DNA from: Syntrophaceae bacterium UBA6252 | GTDB lineage: Bacteria > Desulfobacterota > Syntrophia > Syntrophales > UBA6807 | Direction of reading: 5' to 3' | Assembly (NCBI GenBank): GCA_002441265.1 | Contig: DJVQ01000065.1 | Coordinates: 23,047-39,257, forward strand | Length of the DNA stretch: 16,211 nt | Shown: one piece after another, positions 6,980 through 13,272 of the stretch | Position numbering within the stretch: the stretch's first letter is position 1 | Layout of the letters: every line of letters starts with the position of its first letter | Program-made: the position numbers and the translations under genes | Notes under the pieces: model-generated | The model's database searches: none | What the model saw: only the letters and a program-made list of their open reading frames with translations | What the model was told of the DNA's origin: nothing

Positions 6980-7021
6980 GGTTCGTTCTTCTTGATTCAT
7001 TAACCGAACCCGGCTTATATT
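6980..7021 (+). promoter_or_regulatory. Candidate promoter of the NTF2-fold gene with flanking inverted repeat
   Basis: TTGATT (6992-6997) and TATATT (7016-7021) with an 18-base spacer form a fair sigma-70 promoter. The start codon is 95 bases downstream of the -10. The -35 is bracketed by the arms GGTTCG (6980-6985) and CGAACC (7005-7010), a possible operator. Confidence 0.45.
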
Positions 7022-7115
7022 GCAACAGGCCGGCAAAGGGCAAGGAGATTTTCTCCGCCGCCGATCCGGCCCCCTTCGGACGGGGGAACGGAAAAGATCA
7101 CCGGGAGGAACGGGA

Positions 7116-7541
7116 ATGAAACTGAGCAGAAGCGAAATTCTCAAACTCATGGAAGACTGGTCCGCAGCATGGAACCGCCACGACTTCGATGCGGTCATGG
7201 AACGATTTCACGACGACGTTCTGTTCGAGAACTGGACCGGCGGCCGCGCCGCGGGAAAGGATGCCCTCCGGAAAGCCTGGACCCCATGGTTCGAAAACCA
7301 CGGCGGCTTCGTCTTTCGCACCGAGTCCTTCATCCCGGACGAGGAAGGGCAGCGGGTGACCTGGCAATGGACCCTGGAGTGGCCGTCCCTGGAAAAAGGG
7401 TTCGAAGGAAAGAGGGAAATCCGCAGAGGGATCGACGTCATCGAATTGAAGGACGGAAAAGTGTTCCGCAAATGCACCTATTCCAAGACCACCCTGGAAA
7501 TCGACGGCCGTAAGACCCCCCTGGCGGCCGCCGGGCGATGA
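7116..7541 (+). CDS. NTF2/SnoaL-like-fold protein of unknown function
   Basis: A 141-residue protein of the NTF2-like superfamily, whose cone-shaped fold serves enzymes (ketosteroid isomerase, limonene epoxide hydrolase) as well as non-enzymes. The opening helix pattern (ILKLMEDWSAAWNRHDFDAVMERFHDDVLFENWTGG with its AWNRHD turn) is typical. So are the central GKDALRKAW, the strand WQWTLEW and the ending RGIDVIELKDGKVFRKCTYSK. The ATG at 7116 has GGGAGGAAC upstream; an upstream in-frame extension to 7020 lacks a ribosome site and overlaps the promoter. There is no signal peptide. It is convergent with the TetR gene and divergent from the deoxyhypusine-synthase-like gene. The substrate is not identifiable. 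Confidence 0.8.
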   Translation: MKLSRSEILKLMEDWSAAWNRHDFDAVMERFHDDVLFENWTGGRAAGKDALRKAWTPWFENHGGFVFRTESFIPDEEGQRVTWQWTLEWPSLEKGFEGKREIRRGIDVIELKDGKVFRKCTYSKTTLEIDGRKTPLAAAGR

Positions 7542-7550
7542 CATTCCTTT

Positions 7551-7575
7551 CCGGCGAAGAGGCCCGCCGCGCCGG
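7551..7575. terminator. Hairpin between convergent NTF2-fold and TetR genes
   Basis: Arms CCGGCG (7551-7556) and CGCCGG (7570-7575) with a 13-base loop lie in the 52-base convergent gap. No T tract is present on either side, so terminator function is uncertain. Confidence 0.3.
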
Positions 7576-7593
7576 TCCGCCGTAAATCCGCCC

Positions 7594-8247
7594 TCAGGAA
7601 CCGTCGTGCTCCCGCCTGGGCGGGTCCGGGGGAAAGGCATCCTTTTCGAAAGGGACGGCGAGGCAGTCCGCCCCGAGGCCGAGAACGCCGGCACAGGCAA
7701 ACTCGAAATAGATGTCGACGATGTCCTGAACCTTCATGGGACCGTCCGCCTTGTACCAGTAGGAAACGCCGGTGCACATCTGGAGAATGGCGAAGGCCAC
7801 GATATTGGAGTCCCGGATGTGAAAGCGCCCCTCCTCTTTTCCCTCGTCGAGAATGTCGGAAAACAGCTTCTCGTATTTTCTACGCTTCCGGAGAATGAAC
7901 GCGTGGTTCTCCTCCGTGAGACTCCGGATTTCGGAATCGGTGACGTAGGTCATCTCCAGGTTGTTGATGTGGTAGACGATGTGGGTTTCGATGGCCTTCC
8001 TCAGTTTCGCGATGGCGTCTCCCTGGTTCCGAAGGGACTCCTTCAGGAGGAACGTGAGTTCCGACATGGTGAAGTCCATGATGTTGAAAAGGATTTCCTG
8101 CTTCGAGGAGAAATGGTAGTACACGCTCGCGCCCCTGATCCCCGAACGTCCCGCCATTTCCCGCAGGGTCGCCGCTTCGTAGGACTTGGCGCGGAAGAGG
8201 CGGGCCGCCTCGGTCAGGATGATCTTCTTTCTCGGATGCATGTCCAT
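7594..8247 (-). CDS. TetR/AcrR-family transcriptional regulator
   Basis: DNA-binding repressor-type protein, 217 residues. The N-terminal helix-turn-helix is clear (TEAARLFRAKSYEAATLREMAGRSGIRGASVYYHFSSKQEIL in order, about residues 12-54, with the recognition part near SGIRGASVYYHF). The C-terminal ligand domain includes TGVSYWYKADGPM, which resembles regulators of acyl-CoA catabolism such as the KstR2 type. This suggests a CoA-thioester ligand, by inference only. The ATG at 8247 follows GGCGGAG. It is divergent from the dctP operon. The palindrome over the dctP start and its half-site in the tetR promoter are the probable targets, so repression of the operon and autoregulation are expected. 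Confidence 0.92.
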   Translation of the reverse strand: MDMHPRKKIILTEAARLFRAKSYEAATLREMAGRSGIRGASVYYHFSSKQEILFNIMDFTMSELTFLLKESLRNQGDAIAKLRKAIETHIVYHINNLEMTYVTDSEIRSLTEENHAFILRKRRKYEKLFSDILDEGKEEGRFHIRDSNIVAFAILQMCTGVSYWYKADGPMKVQDIVDIYFEFACAGVLGLGADCLAVPFEKDAFPPDPPRREHDGS

Positions 8248-8300
8248 TTTTCTCCGCCTTTCCGGCGGGATATCGAGGATGCGTCAAAACGGCGCAATCC

Positions 8301-8327
8301 CGAAAAAGTCCGAAGGACGCTTTTTCG
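8301..8327 (-). terminator. Attenuator-like hairpin in the tetR leader
   Basis: The outer arms CGAAAAA (8301-8307) and TTTTTCG (8321-8327) pair, and the inner GTCC/GGAC closes a 3-base loop. Read on the minus strand, the inner GC stem is followed directly by five T residues, so it could stop transcription between the tetR promoter and its start codon at 8247. The GC stem is only 4 bp, hence the modest confidence. Confidence 0.35.
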
Positions 8328-8443
8328 AACGGCAGGGACATAAGGCCCGAGGTCAAGGCGCCCGCATTTCCGGGACCGACGCCCGCTCCCCGGCAACGGG
8401 GGAATGAAGGGCGGCGCATCCCATGAACCATCTACAAAAATGT

Positions 8444-8483
8444 AAACCTAACGGTTGTTATAATGTCTTCCCTTTTCCGTCAA
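8444..8483 (-). promoter_or_regulatory. Probable tetR promoter with overlapping operator half-site
   Basis: On the minus strand TTGACG (8483-8478) is followed by TATAAC (8462-8457, spacer 15) or TAACAA (8460-8455, spacer 17). AACCTAACG at 8445-8453 is identical to nine bases of the arm of the dctP operator. At the same two-base centre spacing, the partner half (8456-8464) matches at only five of nine positions. This is consistent with a weaker autoregulatory site. Confidence 0.5.
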
Positions 8484-8602
8484 GCAATTTTTTCCCCGGC
8501 ATCCGTCCCTCACAAGAAATAATCCATAACAAACTGTCAATATAAGCTATTTTACCGTTTCACCTTCTCCGGGAGAAAAAGGATTTTCCCCTGAAATTTT
8601 TC

Positions 8603-8631
8603 TTGACAAACCCATTTTCATCCCTTACGGT
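8603..8631 (+). promoter_or_regulatory. Promoter of the dctPQM-kdd-kal-kce operon
   Basis: A perfect -35 TTGACA (8603-8608) and a 17-base spacer lead to TACGGT (8626-8631), a weak -10 keeping the TA and the final T. The predicted start is near 8638, inside the palindromic operator. It is the only good -35 close to dctP. Confidence 0.55.
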
Positions 8632-8635
8632 GGAA

Positions 8636-8657
8636 GAACCTAACGTGCGTTAGGTTC
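8636..8657. promoter_or_regulatory. Palindromic operator, probable TetR binding site
   Basis: GAACCTAACG (8636-8645) and CGTTAGGTTC (8648-8657) are exact reverse complements with the two bases TG between them. This 22-base dyad is of the size usual for TetR-family operators. It covers the predicted transcription start of dctP, where bound repressor would block initiation. A GAAGA...TCTTC pair just outside extends the symmetry. Confidence 0.75.
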
Positions 8658-8681
8658 ATCTTCCTGGGAGGTAAAGGTGTC

Positions 8682-9722
8682 ATGAAGCTTCTGAAAAGAA
8701 TTTTCGTCCTCTCATTGTCCGTTCTCCTGCTGACGGGCGTTCTGGCGTCCTTCTCCGGAGCGGATGCATGGGCCGCGGACCAGAAGGTTTACAAGTTCAG
8801 GATGCAGGTCCTCTTCGGTCCGAGCCAGCTGTGGCAGTACAAACCTTTCGTCGATTACGTCGAGCAGGCCAGCGGCGGACGGATCAAGATCGAGCTCTAC
8901 GCCGGCGGCCAGCTGGTGCCCACGGACCAGATGCTGAGCGCCTGCGCCGAGGGGACCATCGACCTGGCGGGAGGGGCGGGAGGATACTGGTCCAACCGGA
9001 TCCCCCTGGCGGACATCGAGGCGGGGATGCCCTTCTCCCTCAGAACCCTGACGGACGTGAACACGTTCTTCTACCAGAAGGGATTCCTGGAACTGTGCCG
9101 GAAGGCATACGCGGAGCACGGCATTTACTATCTCGGCCCCCAGATGGTGGACTTTTCCTACATCGAGGCCAAGAAACCCGTGAAGACCCTGGATGACCTC
9201 AAAAAGCTGAAATTCAGGGCCGTTCCCAACACGGGCAAGCTCCTGGGCAAATCGGGGGTTTCCGCGGTCTATATCCCCGCAGAGGAAGTCTACATGGCCA
9301 TCTCCACGGGCACCCTGGACGGCGTGATCTACGGGGGCGCCGAGTCGAACTCCACCATGTCCTACCAGGAAGTGGCCCCGTATTACATGGTTCCCCCCAT
9401 CAACTGCGCGAACCAGGATCTGATCATGGGAATGAAGCAGTGGAATTCCCTCCCCAAGGACCTCCAGGCCGTTCTCGACCTGGCCACCCAGTATGAAAAC
9501 CTCTACATCCAGACCCTGAACTGGGATCTGGAATTCAAGACCCGGGCCCGGATGATCAAGGAAAACAACCTCCAGATCGTCGAGCTGGACAAGTCCCTTC
9601 TGGACACCCTCACCGCCAGCGCCAGGGAAATGTGGGCGGAAGCGGCGAAGAAGGACGCCTACTCCAAGCAGGGGATCGACATGCTCCTCGACTACCTGAA
9701 GGAGGTGGGCTACATCAAATAA
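8682..9722 (+). CDS. dctP: TRAP transporter substrate-binding protein, DctP family
   Basis: Periplasmic receptor that captures a carboxylate-containing solute and hands it to the DctQM membrane parts. The 346 residues start with a Sec signal peptide (K2-R6 basic, hydrophobic core about 7-22, likely cut after AWA at residue 31). DctP-family landmarks follow: GGRIKIELYAGGQL, the acidic EGTIDLAGG, and LKFRAVPNTGK with the conserved carboxylate-binding arginine R179. VYMAISTGTLDGVIYGG also matches the family pattern. The ATG follows GGGAGG. It is first in the operon, 112 bases before dctQ. Its neighbours suggest a diamino or beta-amino carboxylate ligand, which is inference. Confidence 0.93.
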   Translation: MKLLKRIFVLSLSVLLLTGVLASFSGADAWAADQKVYKFRMQVLFGPSQLWQYKPFVDYVEQASGGRIKIELYAGGQLVPTDQMLSACAEGTIDLAGGAGGYWSNRIPLADIEAGMPFSLRTLTDVNTFFYQKGFLELCRKAYAEHGIYYLGPQMVDFSYIEAKKPVKTLDDLKKLKFRAVPNTGKLLGKSGVSAVYIPAEEVYMAISTGTLDGVIYGGAESNSTMSYQEVAPYYMVPPINCANQDLIMGMKQWNSLPKDLQAVLDLATQYENLYIQTLNWDLEFKTRARMIKENNLQIVELDKSLLDTLTASAREMWAEAAKKDAYSKQGIDMLLDYLKEVGYIK

Positions 9723-9753
9723 CGGCTTCGTAAAAGTTTCAGACTTTTTCGAG
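9722..9753 (+). repeat. Short repeat copy 1 with hairpin, after the dctP stop codon
   Basis: The 14 bases ACGGCTTCGTAAAA at 9722-9735 recur exactly at 16191-16204. Here the sequence continues into a hairpin: AAAAGT (9732-9737) pairs with ACTTTT (9743-9748), extended by TTCG/CGAG across one T-T mismatch. The repeat begins on the last A of the dctP TAA codon. It resembles an intergenic repeat that I associate with deltaproteobacteria; this recollection is unverified. Confidence 0.55.
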
Positions 9754-9784
9754 TCCTTTCAAAAACGCGCTGAAAACGGAGACG

Positions 9785-9814
9785 GTGCGCGCCCCTCCCC
9801 CTTCGGGCGCGCAC
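9785..9814 (+). other. Strong hairpin between dctP and dctQ
   Basis: Arms GTGCGCGCCC (9785-9794) and GGGCGCGCAC (9805-9814) are exact complements around a 10-base loop. An outer GAGAC/GTCTC pair lengthens the stem. There is no T tract, so it should not terminate fully. Its place just after the receptor gene suggests a role in mRNA stability or partial attenuation, giving more DctP than DctQM. Confidence 0.6.
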
Positions 9815-9834
9815 GCGGTCTCGCCGAGGTTGTT

Positions 9835-10365
9835 ATGAAACCCCTTGCCCTTTTCGTGAAAGCGGTCGACGGCATATCCGTCATCGTCGGGAAGATCGTC
9901 GGCTATTTCATGGTCCTCGTGATGATTTCGTCGACCATCGAAATCGTTTCGCGGTACTTCTTCAACAGCCCGACGATCTGGGCGTACGAGTTCGGCCAGT
10001 ACCTCTTCGGGGCCTACTTCCTGCTCGCCGGCGCCATCACACTCTATTACAGGGAACACGTGGGGATGGACGTCGTCGTGAGCCATCTGAGCCCGAGGAA
10101 ACAGGCGGTGCTGAACGCCTTCACCTACGTCTTCGCGGCCCTGTTCTGCGGAGTACTCGTGTACAAGGGGGGGCAGTTCGCCTACAAATCCGTCATTCAC
10201 CTCGAACGGGCGGCCAGCGTCTGGGCCCCTCCCATCTGGCCCCTCAAGACGGCCCTGCCCGTCGCCGGTCTCCTCATGCTCCTCCAGGCCACGAGCAACC
10301 TGATCAAGGATCTGTATTTCGCCGTAACGGGGAAGACCTGGGCGGAAAGGGAGGTGAACGTCTGA
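9835..10365 (+). CDS. dctQ: TRAP transporter small membrane subunit, DctQ family
   Basis: Small integral membrane subunit that scaffolds the large DctM permease. It has 176 residues with four predicted membrane helices: about GYFMVLVMISSTIEI (residues 23-43), FGAYFLLAGAITLYY (55-75), TYVFAALFCGVLVY (95-115) and ALPVAGLLMLLQATS (135-155). The family tryptophan region NSPTIWAYEFGQYLF is present. Its stop TGA shares one base with the dctM ATG, indicating translational coupling. It lies downstream of the hairpins that separate it from dctP. Length and topology are normal for DctQ. Confidence 0.92.
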   Translation: MKPLALFVKAVDGISVIVGKIVGYFMVLVMISSTIEIVSRYFFNSPTIWAYEFGQYLFGAYFLLAGAITLYYREHVGMDVVVSHLSPRKQAVLNAFTYVFAALFCGVLVYKGGQFAYKSVIHLERAASVWAPPIWPLKTALPVAGLLMLLQATSNLIKDLYFAVTGKTWAEREVNV

Positions 10366-11678
10366 TGGACATGGCCACCATCACCCTGCTCATGTTCGGC
10401 GTCATGGTGCTCCTCCTGTGCACGGGGCTGCCGGTCGCCTTCGTCATCGGAAGCGTGGGCATCATCTTCGCCTATTTCCTCTGGGGGCCCGGCGGGCTTT
10501 CCATGGTCATCTACCCCACCTACGGGCTGTCCCTGACCTTCCTGCTCGCGGCGGTCCCCCTGTTCATTTTCATGGGGCTCATCCTGCAGAAATCGGGAAT
10601 CGCCGACGATCTCTTCGAGGCCATGTACAAATGGGCCGGCGGACTCAGGGGAGGGATGGCCGTGGGAACGGTCATCGTCTGCGCCATCATCGCCGCCATG
10701 GTCGGCATCAGCGGCGCGGCCACCGTGGCCATGGGACTCATCGCCCTGCCGGCCATGCTGAAGCGGAACTATTCCAAGTATCTCGCCACGGGAACCATCC
10801 AGGCGGGAGGCGCCCTCGGTCTTCTCATCCCCCCGAGCATTCCGTTCCTCGTGTATGCCTTCGTGGCCCAGCAGTCGGCGGGGATGCTCTTCGCCAGCGG
10901 CGTCCTGCCCGGCCTTCTCCTGTGCTCGCTCTACATCGTCTACATCCTCGTCCGTTCGGCCCTCCAGCCCGAACTGGCCCCGGCCCTCCCGCCGGAGGAA
11001 CGGGCGACGCTCCGGGAGAAGCTGCTTTCCCTCAAGGCCCTCGTTCTCCCCTTCGCCGTCATCTTCTCCGTCATGGCCTGCGTGGTGCTCGGCATCACGA
11101 CGATCACCGAGGCGTCGGTCATCGGCGCCCTGGGGGCCATGATCGCCGCGGCCGTCCAGCGCAAGCTCACCTTCCGGATGATCCGGGAGAGCCTGGAACG
11201 GACGACGGTCGTGACCGCCATGGTCATGTGGATCGCCCTGGCGGCGGTGTGCTTCGGAAGCATCTACACGGGACTCGGCGCCGCGACGATGGTGAAGGAC
11301 GTCTTCCTGGGACTGGGGCTCGGCCCCTGGGGGGTCCTCATCTGCATGCAGCTCAGCTTCTTCGTCCTCGGCATGTTCCTCGACGACACGGCCATCCTCT
11401 TTCTCACCGTCCCCCTGTATCTGCCCATCGTCAAGCAGCTGGGGTTCGACCCCCTGTGGTTCGGGACCCTCTTCGTCATCAACATGCAGATGGCCTTCCT
11501 CACCCCGCCTTACGGGCTCAACCTCTTCTACATGAAAGGCGTCGTGCCCAAGGACATCACCATGACCGACCTCTACTGGTCCGTGTGGCCCTTCGTGCTC
11601 ATTCAGGCGGTCGGACTCGCCCTGGTCATGATCTTCCCCCAGATCGCGCTCTGGCTGCCGAACGCCGTGTTCCGATAA
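10365..11678 (+). CDS. dctM: TRAP transporter large permease subunit, DctM family
   Basis: The transport channel of the TRAP system, taking up the solute with a sodium or proton gradient. The 437 residues are hydrophobic throughout, with about 12 membrane segments. Family signatures are clear: GISGAATVAMGLIALPAMLKR, then the GALGLLIPPSIPFLVYAF motif, SAGMLFASGVLPGL, and near the C-terminus GMFLDDTAILFLTVPLYLP and FLTPPYGLNLF. The start codon overlaps the dctQ stop. The next gene, kdd, begins 16 bases after its stop, which supports one operon for transport and catabolism. Confidence 0.94.
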   Translation: MDMATITLLMFGVMVLLLCTGLPVAFVIGSVGIIFAYFLWGPGGLSMVIYPTYGLSLTFLLAAVPLFIFMGLILQKSGIADDLFEAMYKWAGGLRGGMAVGTVIVCAIIAAMVGISGAATVAMGLIALPAMLKRNYSKYLATGTIQAGGALGLLIPPSIPFLVYAFVAQQSAGMLFASGVLPGLLLCSLYIVYILVRSALQPELAPALPPEERATLREKLLSLKALVLPFAVIFSVMACVVLGITTITEASVIGALGAMIAAAVQRKLTFRMIRESLERTTVVTAMVMWIALAAVCFGSIYTGLGAATMVKDVFLGLGLGPWGVLICMQLSFFVLGMFLDDTAILFLTVPLYLPIVKQLGFDPLWFGTLFVINMQMAFLTPPYGLNLFYMKGVVPKDITMTDLYWSVWPFVLIQAVGLALVMIFPQIALWLPNAVFR

Positions 11679-11694
11679 TCGGGAGGCTGAAGCG

Positions 11695-12744
11695 ATGAAA
11701 AAGAAAGGACATCCTCTGGGCCTGCACCGGGTCCTGGAACCCGCGGGGGCCCTCCCCCAGGCGGCCTTCCGGCTGGACAGCACGCCCGAGTGCTACGACA
11801 ACGAAATCCTTCTGGACGTGGAGGTGTTGAACATCACCTCGGCGAGTTTTTCCAGGATCAAGAGGGAAGTGGGAACGGGCGAGGAGGCCCTCGCCCGGGC
11901 CGTCCTGGAGATCGTCCGGGAAAGGGGAAAATACCAGGACCCCGTCCTCGGTTCGGGAGGGATGCTCATCGGCACCGTCCTGGAAATCGGGGACCGGCTG
12001 GCGGGCCGGATCGACCTGGCCCCCGGCGACCGGGTGGCGACGCTGATCTCGCTCACGGCAACGCCCCTCAGCCTGGAGGAGGTTCTTCACATCAACCCGG
12101 CGACAGACCAGGTCCGGGTCCGGGGAAAGGCCGTTCTTTTCGAGCGGAGCCTGTTCGCCCGCATTCCCGGCGACCTGCCCGCAGAGGTCTCCCTCGCCGT
12201 CATGGACGTGGCCGGCGCGCCGGCCATGGTGGCCCGAAGCGTCGCCGCCGGGGACACCGTCGTGATCCTGGGCGGGGGCAAGGCGGGGCTCCTGTGCCTC
12301 CATGAAGCCCGCAAAAGGGTCGCCCCGACGGGGAAAACGATCGCCGTCGAATATTCGGCAAAACGGTGCGGGGAGATTCTCTCGCTCGGCCTCGCCGACA
12401 TCGCCCTTCCCCTGGACGTGACGAAACCGGTGGACGTCATGGAAAAAATCGAAGAGGCCACGGGAGGGGCCATGGCCGACTTCACCGTCAACGTGGTGAA
12501 CGTGGAGCATTCGGAGATGGCGGCCATCCTGTCCACCAAGCCCGCGGGAACGGTCTTCTTCTACAACACGGCCACGAGCTTCACCAGGGCGGCCCTCGGG
12601 GCGGAAAGCGCGGCCACGCCCGTCCGGATGCTCATCGGAAACGGCTACGTCCCCGGCCATGCCGAGCTTGCCTTCCAGATTCTCAGGGAAAACGAAAATC
12701 TTCGAAAATTTTTCGAGGTCCTCTACGGGAAGAGGGCGTCATGA
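11695..12744 (+). CDS. kdd: L-erythro-3,5-diaminohexanoate dehydrogenase
   Basis: Oxidatively deaminates 3,5-diaminohexanoate to 3-keto-5-aminohexanoate with NAD+ (EC 1.4.1.11), the third step of clostridial-type lysine fermentation. The 349 residues match the family end to end as I know it: KGHPLGLHRVLEPAGALPQ at the start, YDNEILLDVEVLNI, then GSGGMLIGTV. MDVAGAPA follows, then the nucleotide-binding VILGGGKAGLL (G193-G198), FFYNTATSFTRAALGAE and GNGYVPGHAE. GGGAGG precedes the ATG. It is followed by kal after 72 bases containing a small hairpin. It is not a zinc alcohol dehydrogenase, since the expected zinc-ligand cysteine pattern is missing. Confidence 0.93.
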   Translation: MKKKGHPLGLHRVLEPAGALPQAAFRLDSTPECYDNEILLDVEVLNITSASFSRIKREVGTGEEALARAVLEIVRERGKYQDPVLGSGGMLIGTVLEIGDRLAGRIDLAPGDRVATLISLTATPLSLEEVLHINPATDQVRVRGKAVLFERSLFARIPGDLPAEVSLAVMDVAGAPAMVARSVAAGDTVVILGGGKAGLLCLHEARKRVAPTGKTIAVEYSAKRCGEILSLGLADIALPLDVTKPVDVMEKIEEATGGAMADFTVNVVNVEHSEMAAILSTKPAGTVFFYNTATSFTRAALGAESAATPVRMLIGNGYVPGHAELAFQILRENENLRKFFEVLYGKRAS

Positions 12745-12757
12745 CCTCTCCCGCAAC

Positions 12758-12775
12758 CCGGCTTTTTCAAGCCGG
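12758..12775 (+). other. Hairpin between kdd and kal
   Basis: Arms CCGGCTT (12758-12764) and AAGCCGG (12769-12775) with loop TTTC lie in the 72-base gap. No T tract follows, and the kal ribosome site comes about 27 bases later. It probably affects mRNA processing or stability rather than ending the transcript. Confidence 0.4.
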
Positions 12776-12816
12776 AGGGATGAAAACGCTGCTGGAATAC
12801 GAAAGGAGAACGAAAG

Positions 12817-13218
12817 ATGGAAGAGATACGATCGACCATACGGCTCAGAATGTCCCAGGCGGACGCCCACTACGGGGGAAATCTCGTGGACGGGGCCCGG
12901 ATGCTGGCCCTCTTCGGGGACATCGCCACGGAACTCCTGATCCGAATGGACGGCGATGAAGGTCTCTTTCTCCGTTATGACGAGGTGGAATTCCTCGCCC
13001 CCGTCTTCGCGGGGGACTACATCGAGGCCTCGGGATGGATCACCGGGACGGGAAAGACCTCCCGGACGATGGAATTCGTCGCGAAAAAGGTGATCCGCTG
13101 TCTCAACGACCCCAAACAGCCTTCCGCATGCGACTTCCTCGAGAAGCCCGTCGTCGCCACCCGTGCCAAGGGGGTCTGCGTCACCCCTCTGGCGATGCAG
13201 CGGAAAAAACCGGCATGA
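12817..13218 (+). CDS. kal: 3-aminobutyryl-CoA ammonia-lyase
   Basis: Removes ammonia from L-3-aminobutyryl-CoA to give crotonyl-CoA (EC 4.3.1.14), the step after Kce in lysine fermentation. It is a hotdog-fold protein of 133 residues, normal for Kal. Key family stretches are RLRMSQADAHYGGNLVDGARML (residues 9-30), FGDIATELLIR, DGDEGLF, and VEFLAPVFAGDYIEASG, the acyl-CoA hotdog core helix and turn. AAAGGAG stands 8 bases before the ATG. It sits between kdd and kce, so the order follows a pathway cassette. Crotonyl-CoA would feed beta-oxidation or butyrate-type metabolism, which is not encoded here. Confidence 0.92.
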   Translation: MEEIRSTIRLRMSQADAHYGGNLVDGARMLALFGDIATELLIRMDGDEGLFLRYDEVEFLAPVFAGDYIEASGWITGTGKTSRTMEFVAKKVIRCLNDPKQPSACDFLEKPVVATRAKGVCVTPLAMQRKKPA

Positions 13219-13272
13219 GCGGTTCCTGAACCGCCCCTGCTCCTCACAGGGAAACCGGGAGGCATGGATATC

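Larger units (their letters stand above)
8248..8681. other. Divergent control region between tetR and the dctP operon
   Basis: 434 bases without a convincing gene. From left to right it holds the tetR 5' leader with a hairpin at 8301-8327, a half-conserved operator overlapping the tetR promoter (8444-8483), an AT-rich stretch (about 8485-8560), a small palindrome TTCTCC/GGAGAA (8565-8577), the dctP promoter (8603-8631) and the perfect palindromic operator (8636-8657). Short open frames inside it lack ribosome sites. Confidence 0.7.

Noticed and set aside
10197..11783. A 528-codon open frame on the minus strand opposite dctM
   Set aside because: It is very rich in Glu, Asp, His, Gly and Arg with no domain, and it is the antisense shadow of a clear membrane permease in GC-rich DNA.
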